Below are positions 1 through 14,061 of a stretch of 64,000 nt of DNA, piece by piece. The number at the start of each line of letters is the position of its first letter. The stretch's first letter is position 1. Both the position numbers and the translations under genes were made by a program. The stretch is from Brachynemurus nebulosus (Eukaryota; Arthropoda; Insecta; Neuroptera; Myrmeleontidae): the NCBI GenBank assembly GCA_035578155.1, contig JAPWDM010000004.1, positions 56,966,660-57,030,659 on the forward strand. The letters are read 5' to 3'. Under the pieces are notes generated by a model, which was not told the origin of the DNA, searched no databases, and saw nothing but the letters and a program-made list of their open reading frames with translations.

Positions 1-594
1 TTTGGGGGTAAAAAATTATTTTTTGAAAATCACAAAAAATTTATAACTTTTTAGTGGCTTGACGGATTTGGCTGGAATTTTTATATGTTTTAGATACCTC
101 TATAGTGTACCTCAGAAAAAATTATCATCTTCAAAAAAAAATTATACCCCCCCCCCCCAAAAAAAAATTGTTTTGTTTTTCATCAACTTGTAGCTATGGT
201 ACAATCACCAAAATTTTTTTCACCAAAGTGTTTGGCTGATTGCGGAATTTGAAGATTTGAGTCGACCATTTTTTTTTTCGAAAACTAAGCAATAACAAAT
301 GTTTTTATGAACATATTCAAAATGTGTAAACGATTTCCAATCGATTGAGTACCCGGACGCCTATGCCTATCCCTAAAAAATATTCCCGGACATTCAATTT
401 TTTAAACTATGATGCTCCCGGAAAAAAATTCTGGAAAAATTATATGTTCTATTGATCATAGTGAGCAGCCTGTAGAAATATTTTGGTGATTGTACAACAA
501 ACATAACTTCGAAAAAAAAATCTTTTTGGACATTTTATTTTTTTTAACTATGACGCACCCAGAGAAAATTGTAATCACTTTTTTTTAAATTTTT
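1..594. other. AT-rich sequence without a recognised gene
   Basis: No coding frame of note was seen. The stretch holds poly-A and poly-T runs and one C homopolymer run near 147-159. It directly precedes the first copy of repeat family A. Confidence 0.5.
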
Positions 595-1790
<1,196 letters not shown>

Positions 1791-2039
1791 TGAGACAGAG
1801 ATATGGTATTTATAATACATAGATTTTGAATAACTACCGTTTGTTTCACGTAAAAAAATGAAATTTTTCTCTATTTGATAAGGAACTGAGACAGAAATAT
1901 AAATTATGATTACAATGAGAAAGAGAGCAAAATAAGGCAAAAGTGAAAAATTACGATTTTCTCGAAAACTACTTAACATAGAAAGAAAATTATAAGAACA
2001 TTTTCTTCATAATTTGATAGGATTGAATGATAAAAAATA

Positions 2040-2189
2040 GCCAGAAAATCTACTTCTGGGCATCCGACGTGTCTGGCTAACGAACTTAGCCAAGCCAATT
2101 CAGAATCCAGTTCGCACACAAAATTTCATAAGCATTAGACATTTCGTTCGAGAGTTATCGCGCGGATACACACACACACACACACACAT

Positions 2190-2256
<67 letters not shown>
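2040..2256 (+). repeat. Repeat family with a (CA)n/(TA)n tail, copy 1
   Basis: The block around GGCATCCGACGTGTCTGGCT and CATTTCGTTCGAGAGTTATC recurs inverted at about 39830-39960. In both copies the conserved part runs straight into a microsatellite: here (CA)n then (TA)n at 2166-2256, there ATGT/AT repeats at 39770-39840. The simple repeat therefore appears to be the end of the element rather than a separate insertion. Confidence 0.7.
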
Positions 2257-2258
<2 letters not shown>

Positions 2259-2261
2259 ACT

Positions 2262-2377
2262 TTTTGGGTTAAAGTAGGGTCGGCATTTTTCACAAAATAG
2301 TCAGGGAATTTTTTAATAAAATTTCTGCAAAACCTGCAAGTCAGGGAATTTGATTTTTAAAAATCAGTGGCCACCAT
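2262..2377 (+). repeat. Family B fragment, copy 1
   Basis: The sequence running from GGTCGGCATTTTTCAC to AGTGGCCACCATG is matched in reverse complement at 10176-10285. It abuts an (AT)n array, which in turn abuts a CAGGGTG-ended MITE. The same three-part order is present at 9977-10285 in reverse. Confidence 0.8.
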
Positions 2378-2378
2378 G

Positions 2379-2467
<89 letters not shown>
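2378..2467. repeat. (AT)n microsatellite
   Basis: AT dinucleotide array with a few C interruptions. It lies directly against the CAGGGTG terminus of the next element. Confidence 0.97.
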
Positions 2468-2470
<3 letters not shown>

Positions 2471-2650
2471 GGTGTAAAGTAAATAAGTTTCATCCTTTTG
2501 AGAGATGGTTTATCTCGGTGTAAAATTGCCGAAGACATAAAAATTTTTTCGGAATTCGCTATCTGAGAAAATCGCATCCCAGCCAGCTCATCGTTTAATA
2601 TGAATTTCTCTGAATACGCCTCTGACCAAACTAAAATTATTCGCACCCTG
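2468..2650 (+). mobile_element. Tc1/mariner-type MITE with TA target duplication
   Basis: The left end CAGGGTGTAAAGTAAATAA and the right end TTATTCGCACCCTG form imperfect terminal inverted repeats. TA flanks both sides (2466-2467 and 2651-2652). At 183 bp it has no coding capacity. The left end recurs inverted at 9979-10003, and similar termini are seen at 51465-51716. Confidence 0.7.
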
Positions 2651-2652
2651 TA

Positions 2653-4371
2653 TAATAAAAATTTTTTAAAAATAAAAATAATTTTTTTTTTTTATTTTAC
2701 GACAATATGTAAACATCTGCCGACTTTTGAATTGATTAGGTACTGTATAGTAAAAAAAAAACCGAACACTGTTTTTCATAAATTTTGGTTAAAATATGTT
2801 TGAAATATTTTTGTGGGTTTTTATTTCACAGGACGTTATGAATATTGCAAGAACCGTAACTGTGGTATTGTTGCATTTCTTTAATTACAAATATTTAGTT
2901 GCATTACTTTAATTACAAGTATTAATTTAATTAAAAATTACACTTGAATTTTTAAACAAACCAAAATAAAAACTTTCCTTTAACTGTCATAAAACATTGT
3001 TATTAATATTGTTGGTACACAACACAGATTAAAAAGTGAATTTTTATTCATAAGTGAGTAACTTTAGCGGAAAACTGTAACAGAGAATTCCAAACTTCGG
3101 CATTAACTCTTAACGTAGTTACATCAAAAACCATAATAAACAAAAAAGTCTTGAAAAAGAAACTACAGCTTATTTAAAACAATATCCTACTTTAGTTATA
3201 ATTTTGGAATAATTTATCACACAGAACACAAGAATATTATTTTTTAAAATTGCAATTTTAATATGGTAAGTATAGCAAAAAGGTTGAAAAAAGTGGAAAA
3301 ATGTAGGTTTTTATTACTTTAGGGTTAGAAAAAAAAACTACGTTTGAATGAAAAACTGATTATCTAAAGAGCATACATTTCTAAATGTTTGTTAAAAAAT
3401 TGGAAATTTTTCACCACATTGTTTAAGAATAAAATAAAAAAAATTATCAAAAAATGTTACTTTTAATTCGTTAAATTAATAATACACAGTACACCAAACT
3501 GACAATTTGGCAACCATGTCGTGATTGTTAAAGATTCATATATGTACTTAAATAACCGGTTTATTGGGATTTACTTATATATAGTGTCCATAGATGTCAC
3601 ACAGAACCGAATTCGTAGACGCGCCAATAATTGAAAATTAAATGCTAATATCTAATAATGTAATATCTAACGGAAAATCATAAATACATACATATGACAA
3701 TTGGTAAAACAATATACTGCAATAGACAATATACATAATACATGTATATGCATGTATAATTTGTATTGTACCATATATGTACATTGTAAATATTTGCACC
3801 TATACATGTATAGGTATGTGTAATTGTTTACCATCAGAGCACATAGCCGTATACATTTTTTTTTTAAAGTAAATTTTTTTAAATAATTTTTTTTCTGTGA
3901 TATAATTATTCTAACACTTACAAAATGATCAATAATTAGTTTTCATAACGCTCAATAGGTAATCAATTGTATCTTAAGTTGTAAGAGTGTAAATTGTACT
4001 TTTATAGAATCATTGAAAGTTATTTGATCCATTTCAATAGCAAAATATTTAATGTGTAGAAAATAAGTATGACTAAAATGACTAAATCTAAAAATACTGA
4101 GACTAAATCAAAATGAATTTTATTATTTGATTTGTCAGAAATTTTGCATTTATCAACAAAATTTCGAATTACTTAATTTTTTTTTAATTCAAATTAATTA
4201 AAAAATTTCAATCTATTCGAAAAACATTTCAATTTTTTATTAAAATTTCTAATCAATATTAATTTTGAAATCACCCCTCTTTTTTAATTCTTAAGATACC
4301 ATCATGTATAAAAATTATATATGTATGCATTAAAACCTACATAGATATGTGAGACTCTGACATCACATTAC
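2653..4371. other. AT-rich intergenic sequence, nothing recognised
   Basis: Both strands were inspected. No coding frame of significance, RNA gene, inverted repeat or tandem array was recognised. Confidence 0.5.
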
Positions 4372-4374
4372 TTA

Positions 4375-4812
4375 CAAGGAAAGGTATCCAACTGTATCTC
4401 TCAAAAATTTTTGAAACTTTGGTGGATTGTAGATCTTATTAAAACTAATCCAAAGCCATATTTCGTTCGTGCCCATACGCGGTTTAAGGGGGTGAAACTC
4501 ATCCCTGAAAATTAGAGTTTTTTTCAATTTTCTTAAAAATTTTGGAAATGATAAGAGCTTTGATAGGACAACTATACATATATATTTGTAAATGGCACTT
4601 TGAGATCTTTATTATGATACCAAAATTAAAGTTATAAAATCATTGGGGTTTCATCCCTCACCCCGATCCCTAATTTTTTCAGGTAGGAGTTTCACCCCCT
4701 TAAACCGCGTATGGGCACGAACGAAATATGGCTTTGGATTAGTTTTAATAAGATCTACAATCCACCAAAGTTTCAAAAATTTTTGAGAGATACAGTTGGA
4801 TACCTTTCCTTG
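4375..4812. mobile_element. Foldback/MITE with about 145-bp inverted repeats, TTA target duplication
   Basis: Positions 4375-4520 are reverse-complementary to 4667-4812, starting with CAAGGAAAGGTATCCAACTG. TTA flanks both ends exactly (4372-4374 and 4813-4815), a target size typical of PIF/Harbinger-type elements. The interior of about 145 bp is non-coding. Long arms with a short interior suggest a strong hairpin when single-stranded. Confidence 0.85.
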
Positions 4813-4815
4813 TTA

Positions 4816-5722
4816 GTGGTATGCATACAGACAAATATTTTGTTGGATGAATTGCGACGATGCCAGAGTAATTATCATAAAAAACTTTGATAGTATAAGT
4901 GTGTATGCACAGACTATGTTTGAATGTATGCATACATGATTGTATGGAAAGGAGTAGATACCAACACCTATTCATAATATAGATAATAATGACTTGAAGT
5001 AAATTTGGTTTGCAATTTTTTCTACTAGCATGTAGCAAAGCAACTACCTTAACGTGCCGGACTATCGGATGAACTAAAAGACAAGCGTATGAATGTTAAA
5101 AAAGGAGAGGCAATTGTTTACATACAGATTTGCTTTAATATTTTTAGTTTTGAAATTTTCTTATTCGGATTCCCTTCTCTCATGTCATATTGATATAACA
5201 AAAATAAACATTAATTTTTTTTTTAAATACATATTTATTATAAAGTCAGTATTAAACTAGCAGTTTAAAATTTTAATTTTCTTGAAAAATTAAGTAGAAT
5301 AATTATTAACACGTTAGTTGTCGTGCATGCTGTAAACTGTAAAGTGAAACTTGACCAATTGCCACACAACGCTGTACCGCGTTAATAATTCCATATAAAA
5401 TGTATTAACTAGTTGTTAAAATAATGTACGAACTGTACATTTCGTTATCATAAGTTTGATCCTCAACATGTTAATCAGATTTTAGTTATTAATTATCATG
5501 TATATTACAATTTGATGACACCGTCACAAATTTTTAAATTTCAGTTTTTGTTATTGTGTATATACCTACCATAAAGTAATTCATTTATAAATTTAAATAA
5601 TAAATTGTTATCATATAATACTGACTTTATTAAAGCAGGTAAGGTTTTGTTTTTTTATTCGTACTATACTATTTACATTGTTAATATTATACATTTATAC
5701 AATCATAAATTCCTAATCAGTA
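4816..5722. other. AT-rich intergenic sequence, nothing recognised
   Basis: No supported gene or repeat. Frames at 4745-5038 and 5605-5790 overlap the flanking MITEs or have random composition. Confidence 0.5.
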
Positions 5723-5724
5723 TA

Positions 5725-6202
5725 GGGTTGACCGAGGTAGCAGAAGCTTGCAATAAATTTATTTCTACAATTTTTTTTATTTTTATTTAACCTTGATTTT
5801 TTGTACAAATTTGAGCTATGGGTAACTTGCAAACAAAGGGCAATTGTGAACGCTAAAGTATGATAAAAAATTTTCAAAGTGGGGTAAATGTGAAGAATTT
5901 GAGTTGGGCTTTATTCTTATGTACCTCAACTTCTCTTGTAATGCATTCTAAATAATTTTTCTGATGGCATTCACTTTTATCCCAAAATTCATAAGATTTG
6001 CAAAACCGTGCCGGGGAAAAGTAAATGACTTATAAAATTTTTGTTTTTCACACGAATTTGCTCAAAATTTGTGTGGTGCATCCTGAATAATATAGAATTA
6101 AAAATAAATCAACCATAATGTGATATATAAAATAAAAAATACTTAAAACAACGCTTTTATCTCAATTTATAAAAATCCATTCACAATTACCCCGGTCAAC
6201 CC
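5725..6202. mobile_element. MITE with TA target duplication
   Basis: The left end GGGTTGACCGAGGTA and the right end TACCCCGGTCAACCC are inverted. TA flanks both sides (5723-5724 and 6203-6204). The 478-bp interior contains further degenerate copies of the terminal motif (near 5820-5900 and 6010) but no ORF. The class is inferred as Tc1/mariner-like from the TA target. Confidence 0.7.
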
Positions 6203-6204
6203 TA

Positions 6205-7042
6205 GTCAAAATCATATATTACAATTAGTCGACAGCACAGAATTTTGTCAACAGCATTCTAATGCGATCCGTTGTATGTGTGTATGTGTATATTTTTATT
6301 ATAAATATAATTTATAGCTGATTGTGAGTGTTGATGTTTCTGTGGTTGATGAGATGGTCGAACCGTGTGAAAATTTTTTGCTAACAATAATAAACAAGCT
6401 TCCTCATATCATAGTACACTATAAATTCAATTATGTTAACACATTCAAGAAAAATTATTAGAAGCAACTTTTATATTTTTCTGTAAATATCTAAATGTTA
6501 ATTTATTCACAGTATTATTTTTTTTATTATTATTTCATTTTAAAGCAAGTTGGGCAACTAGAGAGTTATCAATTTACCTTTAATTTAGCATTTATTGGGG
6601 AAAAATTTCTAATAGGAAAATAACCCTAGCGTGGATTTTTAGTGTACTTGTAATTTGTTTTTATTATAAAACTGAGGAACAATATTTTTCAACCTAAACC
6701 ATTCAAGTGCAGCTCAAATAAAAATGTCAAAATGATTAATGAATGAATATAGTCTTGTCTTTTTTTGTAAGATATATTTCCCTCTTTGTTTCCTTTGGCA
6801 TGTTAACATGCCAATGGCACTGAATCGGTTAATTATCATTATTGTAAAATTATTTTACCAAATTTGTTCTATTCTATTATACCAACAAGCTGAAACAAAA
6901 CACATTTAAATAATAATTTATGTACCTGCGACACACATCAAAATAAGAGTACCAATAATAATAATAATAAAATATTAAAATACATTTACATAATAAGAGA
7001 TACTATAAACATACATAATTATGTATGTAAGCAAATATACAG
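6205..7042. other. Intergenic sequence with one 20-bp perfect palindrome
   Basis: AT-rich with no gene. A perfect palindrome, TTGGCATGTTAACATGCCAA, lies at 6795-6814. Its function is unknown and it may be chance. Confidence 0.45.
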
Positions 7043-7044
7043 TA

Positions 7045-7975
7045 AGGTAAATGTCCCAAATTCCGACACTTTAAGGAAGAACTAAACATATTTTCCTAGA
7101 ATAATTTAAAATTCGTTTCTAGGAAAAAATATTTTCCTAGAATAATTTAAAAGGCTCAAAGTCTTTTGTCAACAACCAGACCAAAATTTTTACTTTAGAT
7201 AAATTATCACTTAAGAAAAATAGAAAGATAAAATACAAAAAATAAGAATTTTTGTACTACTGAAATGACACATAATTTCGACATCTACCATAAGACTTAG
7301 CTCTAAATTCAATACCTTTGTGAACTTATTTTCGTGTTTTTAAATTCAACAGTGTCCATAATTTTGACTATAAACGCTTTAGCTCAAATAAAAAAGAAAA
7401 AAAAATTGATAAAGATGCATTTAACCTTTAACCGGTAAGGTGATGTCTGTGAGTCGTATACAAAAATATTCTTTTTTGTTAACTGAACGTTTGTGTATTC
7501 TTTTATTGTTTAGGGCAAATTTTACCCTGATGGCGTAAGGGGAGTGGTCTTCAGTTTTTGGCTATCTATGTTACCAGCCCGCGGTATGTTAATCTGTTGA
7601 TGTCTCTCAGACATCACTTTACCGTGATTATTATAAAAATTCACCTTACCGGTTAAGGGTTAAGTATAATTTATTGAAAAATTGCTTTATTTATTACACG
7701 TACATATTAGTTAATAATGTACTTTTCCAATTTCTGCTAATATAAAAATCAGTACTGTTTTGTTGTATATTTCGCAAAATAACTAATTGATCATTAATTT
7801 TAGTACAATATTTGTTAAAAATAAATCGAAATATACAAAAGGTAGTATTACCTAATGTTCATAGATATCTCTTGATATACAAAACGAACGTTTTAAAAGC
7901 AGAATTTTTTTAAATTCTTTAAAATAATATAAACGTTTGATTTTAAGACACTGTCTGATTTTGGGTCATTTACCT
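7045..7975. mobile_element. Non-autonomous TA-flanked element, host of a nested insertion
   Basis: The ends are AGGTAAATGTCCCAAATTC on the left and the reverse of AGGTAAATGACCCAAAATC on the right, with TA at 7043-7044 and 7976-7977. The element is 931 bp, including a nested 235-bp TTAA element at 7425-7659. No ORF. It is probably a Tc1/mariner-type MITE. Confidence 0.7.
7425..7659. mobile_element. piggyBac-like MITE with TTAA target duplication, nested
   Basis: Left end CCTTTAACCGGTAAGGTGA and right end TCACCTTACCGGTTAAGGG are inverted repeats. Exact TTAA duplications flank them (7421-7424 and 7660-7663). TTAA targets with CC(C/T) termini are the hallmark of the piggyBac superfamily. There is no transposase frame in 235 bp. 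It lies inside the older TA-flanked element. Confidence 0.78.
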
Positions 7976-7977
7976 TA

Positions 7978-9976
7978 TCTATTGATTCATTCAAATTGAT
8001 AAATATTCCTTTTCAGTTCCCAGCCTCTGTGGTTCCCAGTGTGTCAAAATCGTCAAAACATTTTTTTTTTAAATAAACAATTACAGACATAAATATGTAC
8101 TTGGGGATTCACAGACCATCATGATATCATCACATCAACCATCGATAATCAAGGAGTTGGCCAAGTGCGTATTTAACACACATTAAGCCGAGTTGCTGAG
8201 TTATTTGCGTTTTTGTATTTTTGGGGATAAAATACATCGCATCGCATATTTTTTTACGGTTTACTGTGAAAATAAATAAATATATTTGTACTTGTGTTAC
8301 TTAAGGGTCAATTAAGTGGTAATTGGATTCCTTACAAACCACATGGACTTTGAAATACAATATTTCTGAAACGAGGTATAAAAAGTTGTTAAAAGAACCT
8401 TAACTTGATTTTAAAAGATTTTTCTAATGATATGCTGCAAACAGTATACATATAATTATTTTTGAAGGAATTGACGAAAAAAATTTTTCAGCATTTCTCT
8501 TAATAATTTTGATTTGAATTTTTGGAAATGTTATCTAATATCAGAATATACTTTGACGTAAAATTTCACTTACTGAGTGTACTAAAATTGTTTATGCCCA
8601 ATTTTAAATACGGAAGATAGGTACCATAAGAAATTAAAAAAGAAATTGTTTTACTGACGGTTAATTGAGATATCTATCTGTAGCATGTATTATATTTGCA
8701 AAATTTCTTCGGAACCCTAATCTTTGAAAATTATTTTTTAAAAAGCCATACATAAACATAATATATTTATGACCTGTCAAACTGGATATATTTATGTGTT
8801 TTGGAAACACCAGTAACCTATTTATTTTATACATAAGTATGAATATGTATTTTTAGTTGCATGTGTATGATTGCCGATTGCCGATTGGCGATTGGTATTC
8901 GTATTATTTTATTATCATTTTATCAATAATAAAACAGTACATTCTTCCTTATTTTTTTAACAATACAGGTACTGGTCTAAGCTGTTTTAAACTGTTGCAT
9001 AACTGTGTGAAAATAAATTAGCGATTTATAATTTCTTTAAATCAAAGTATTAAAATTAAAAGTATGTGTATGTGCGTGAATAACAAACCAATTGTATATT
9101 TTAGAAATGTTTTAAAATTTAATTGTTGTGTCATAATTCATAAATACTTCAACTTGACGTACTTGCTCTGAGATAGTCAGGTACAAAAGTTTATCTCAGC
9201 AAAAAAACTTTATCAAAAATTAAATAATGTATTGATATTCTTCAGTTATTATATTTGTATAGCACTTTTTTTTTGTATTTCCGCGCGCTTATGTTGTAGC
9301 AATTTAAAAGAATTGTTGAAAAAACGTTGTAAAAACGTAGTAAAATGATGTTTTTAAATTATATTTCAAAATCGGCGTGGTCAATAATTTTTATTTCTTA
9401 TTAAATATGGTTTGTAACTTTGTATTAAATAACATATTCAATTTTTATCAAATTCCTTTGACACGTTTTCATTTTATTCTAAAAAAATAGAATTTTCCCA
9501 TAAGAACCCGTGTTAAAATTACAAAACTTTGAAATCGTTTTTCTCAAAATTGGGGTGGTCAATTTTTTTTTCGGTAAGGGCTCGTATTATTGGTATTGGA
9601 GAAAATAAATATCTAGAGAACTTTGTTAAATTTCCAAATAATTTAATGAGATTTGACGAAATCGATCTATTTGATATATGACGTAAATGGTCTCATTAAA
9701 AATTATGTCCAAATTTTTATGGACACTACTGTATAACTATTTTCAAAAGATTTCGTAAACAAGCAGGTAAAAATATTTTGTTGACAAAAAAATTTACATT
9801 CAAAAAAGCCAAGGAAAAAAAATGATAAGTAATCAGAGCCTGATTAAGTTTTTTTTTCTAGGGGCCATTTTTTAACACGTTTTTGACAATCGAAAATTTC
9901 TGAAATGAAACTTGATCCGTAAAATTTAACTAGCAATACTTAATTAGTAGACTGAGACCTTTCTCTCCTGCAAATT
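7978..9976. other. AT-rich intergenic sequence with a possible Tc1-like terminus
   Basis: No gene was recognised. Near 9715-9734 the sequence TTTTTATGGACACTACTGTA resembles a Tc1-type terminus, but no partner end was found. Two similar stretches (about 9366-9410 and 9541-9575, both with CAAAAT..GG.GTGGTCAAT) suggest a decayed internal duplication. Confidence 0.4.
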
Positions 9977-10285
<309 letters not shown>

Positions 10286-10369
10286 AATAAATTTAAAAAA
10301 AAGTGAATACAATTTTTTAACAAATGAAATACATACATATTAAGTATACCTCTTTTCAGATAAAGTTGA

Positions 10370-11040
10370 TCATGAGTTTTCATTAAAAAATTAAATAATT
10401 CTTATATGCGAAACAAATCGATCTTCTATTCTTTTCTAAAAATAAACTGCAAATTTAAAATTTACATAAATGCAATAATAAAAGAGATAAAGCCAAGAAA
10501 ACGGAAATTATTTAAATTCAAAGTTACGAAGCATGGTTAAATTTAACTGAAATAGACCATAATTTGAAAATGTTATTAAAGTCACTGTTTATTTATAAAT
10601 TAGGAATTTTGGATTTTTATTATTTATAAAATAGAAATTTTGGATTTTTTTGGAAAGAAAAAATATTTTCATAAAAGCCTTCCAGTTTACTATTTAAGTT
10701 CCTTTTTTAATATTTAAAAATAAAACACAAAGGCAATTGGCGGATAAGCATGGATAGAAATGCCCTCGTACGAATTGTGTTGGCTTTTTCCCTGTTAACT
10801 GCTATCGGCACAAAATTGAAATTTACTGAGATTCAGCCCTTAAAAACTTAAAACCTTTTTTTAAAGCCCCGATCAACCGGACACTCATCATCAGTTTTGA
10901 AACCACCAAAATTACAAATCGCTTGTGGACTTTCAATTATATTTCGCTTGTAGACACTCAATACCGAAGATTAAAGGAAAAATTCGACTTCCGTGATGGG
11001 GCTCCGCTGCTCACGGCGTTTTTTATTTTTTTTTGAATTT
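10370..11040 (+). repeat. Interspersed repeat family F, copy 1
   Basis: Positions 10570-11040 match 47910-48350 in the same orientation: a TTATTTATAAAAT segment, an AAAGGCA..GGATAAGCAT segment, and an end block around AATTCGACTTCCGTGATGGG followed by GCTGCTCACGG. The flank 10370-10450 matches 48480-48600, but inverted. Related fragments occur at 30608, 32800 and 34296. Non-coding, class unknown. Confidence 0.65.
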
Positions 11041-11149
11041 TAAATGAACAAGATAATGAAGGTAATGTCATGATATAATATTATTAAATATTATAGATAA
11101 ATAACATAATAATAATGTTTATATGCCAGGAAAAAATTTTAAAGAACTG

Positions 11150-12238
11150 GATCGATTTTGAAAATTTTTTCACTATTATTCATTAATATTAGAAAGCTAA
11201 ACAATTTTAAATGGACTTAAGGTATCTTATATGAGATCCGTTAGGCTATTGGGGACCTAAAAATGCCAAAAATTAACTACTCAATCGATTTTAAAAATTT
11301 TTTCACCGTTAGTAAGCTAAAATATTTGAATTAGTTAAATTATTAAATGATGTCTGCAAGACTCTCACATACTGCCATAAGTTATATGACCCGCCAGGGT
11401 CCATTGATCCCATAATTGAAAAAAATAAACTAGCCCACCAGTTCTGAAAATTTTTTCACTGTCAAAGATCTAAGCTATTTTAGATAGATATAGATTACGT
11501 AATGTAAGGTCCGCCAGGGTCTATGGGACCCAAAAGTGTCAAAAATAAACTAACCGACCGATTTTAAAAATTTTTTCACTGTTAGAGAGTTAAGTTATTT
11601 TAGAAAGATATAGATTACCTTATGCAAGGTGCACTAAGGTCCACTGGATCTAGAAGTGTCAAAAATAAAATAAGCGACCAATTTTGAAAATTTTTTCATT
11701 GTCAAAGAGCTAAGCTATTTTAGGTAGATATAGAATACGTAATGTAAGGTCCGCCAGGGTCCATTGGACCCAAAAGTGTCAACAATAAACTAACCGTCCG
11801 ATTTTGGAAATTTTTTCACTGTTAGAGAGCTAAACTATTTTAGATAGATATAGATTAGCTTATGTAAGGTCCGCTAGGGTCCATTGGATCTAAAAGTGTC
11901 AAAAATAAAATTTATTCAGTATTACAAAGGTAAACTATTTTAGATGGATTTAGCTTATATGTTGTATGAGGTCGGCCAGAGTCCTCGGATCTTTTAAGCG
12001 CCAAAAATAAACTAACCGAGCGATTTTGAAAATTTTTTCGCTGTTAGGGAGCTAAACTATTTTAGAAAGATATAGATTACCTTATGTAAGTCCAGTTTCC
12101 AGTATTGCAGAAGTAAACTGTTTTAGATAAGTATAGTATGTTATCTAAGATCCACAACTGTCCTGCGGATGCAAATGCGGCATAGAAAACTACACAACGG
12201 GTTTTAAAAATACTTTTACTGTTAGAAAGATAGAATAT

Positions 12239-12240
<2 letters not shown>
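11150..12240 (+). repeat. Tandem array, period about 120 bp
   Basis: At least eight diverged monomers share the cores AAAATTTTTTCACTGTTAGA, CTATTTTAGATAGATATAGA and GTCCGCCAGGGTCCATTGGA. The phase is clearest at about 11451, 11571, 11691 and 11811 (steps of 120). Single and double monomers in the opposite orientation lie at 53470-53700 (continuing at 54488-54540) and 60600-60890. Non-coding satellite or minisatellite. Confidence 0.85.

Positions 12241-12277
<37 letters not shown>
12240..12277. repeat. (AT)n microsatellite
   Basis: Short AT dinucleotide array at the end of the 120-bp tandem array. Confidence 0.95.
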
Positions 12278-12280
<3 letters not shown>

Positions 12281-14058
12281 TTCAAAAAGTTAATTTTGCT
12301 AAATTTTGATATCTAACTTTAGGTAAAGTTTTCTTATGGAAGGGACAAAAAGAGGTTAAATATGGACATCACTTAAAATAAAGTAAAATAAAGAGACATT
12401 TATTACCTTTAAAATCGTTTTTATTTCAACCTTTTAGGATGAACGGTTTATGAAATACGTGTATTGGCATAAATGGCTACAAACACAAAAATCAGCGCAA
12501 ATTGGAAAACAAAAATGGCTACCACGCTTAAACGGTTCAAGATAAATTTTTTATAAGAATTGTTCTCAATACTTCAAGTATAATAGAAACAACTGGAAGA
12601 ATATTAATTTTTTCTAAAATGGCCGAGCAATTAAATTTTTTTTAGACCATTTGATATAGACCGATCTCGTATGATTTTGGCGCCCCCTGAAACTGACGCC
12701 CGGGGCAAGGGCCCCGGTTCCCCCCCCTAGATCCGGACCTGCTAAAATTTAATTGTTACAGAAAATAATGTCGGGTAGTGGTACTGGTCAGTAGCTTTAT
12801 CGTATTGTTGTGAATGTATTCCAGATTTTAAAATTTTAGTGTAAAAAACATAGAAGAATATGTATCCTTTTTTAAAATACAGTTTGTTATCCCAATAACC
12901 GTCACTATGACGGTTACTGGAAAATGCCTGTATTTTATGTACCAGTAGCCCCCATCAAAAATAATAAATATCTGTTTGGTTTTCTGGTCTAAAAATTATT
13001 TTTTAACAAAATTTAATTCATAATAAACCTCAAAAAACAAAGATATAACTAATTATTCATTAAACCAAAATTACAGTAAAATTAAATTAGTGCTTACCTT
13101 AGCTAAAACTTAAAAGTTTTAGTGAATATATGCAAATTTTACAAATACTAGCTTTCAAATGAGTCGTTATTATATCTAATGCTAACTGAATGCTATCATA
13201 AATGGAATAACGATTGAGCATACTTTCCAGAACGTGTAGCAGGAAACTTAAAAAATATGTGCTTGCTTAATATCTTAATATTTATCATTTTACTGAAACT
13301 TGACTGCTATTGGGTCAATGACGGCTACTGGTGCTCTTACCTTATCTATAATATATTAACCGTAAATACAGCACATTATTTTGAATTAGTGACCATATTA
13401 TGCATTGACATCGCATACAATCATATAGTAGTAGAAACATTAATATCACAGAAGACATTAATATATTTTGAAGAATAGGCTGTAACGTGTATTAAATTAG
13501 TATTGATCAGATAGGGGAAAATTAGGCGTGTATTGCCACAATATAAGTCAACAATTGATACTTAACTACTGGCTTCTAGAAAATTGATTACAGTTTAGTT
13601 TTGGCTTACCTATTATTGTTATTATTATTATTAATTATCTATCATATATTGTTAATTATTATCAAAATATACATAATTATTTGTATTAATTATAGTTGGA
13701 AATTGCAGTACCACTGGAGATAAACATGATGTGTATTTTGATCAGGTACTTTTGAACAAAACGCACAATAACCGGAAACTTTGACGATGGCTTTATTACT
13801 TGTTCTCTTATGTTACCCTGAAAGGAAATCCGTTATATTATTCTGGTGATTATAGTTGGTGAGTCTTTCATGTTATGTAGTGTCTCTACCGTGTTTATAC
13901 AGATTTTAAAAGAAAATGAGCACTCTTAAAAATTAAAAATCGCATAATAATTTACTGATGACTAGTATATGATAATCTCCAATTTAATTAATTGAACAGA
14001 TAATGATATTATTAATGTTAGCAGTATCAAGAAATCTTTTATTGAACATTATTGTGTC
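12278..14058. other. Intergenic sequence with a GC-rich terminus-like block
   Basis: Mostly AT-rich and non-coding. A GC-rich patch at 12680-12745 ends, read on the minus strand, with CAGGTCCGGATCTAGGGGGG. That resembles an hAT-type terminus, but no partner end is visible. A small hairpin with AACCGTCA/TGACGGTT arms lies near 12897. No gene is supported, including the 73-codon frame at 13257. Confidence 0.4.
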
Positions 14059-14061
14059 TTA

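Noticed and set aside
13257..13478. 73-codon ORF
   Set aside because: Random composition, no domain, no splice or promoter context.
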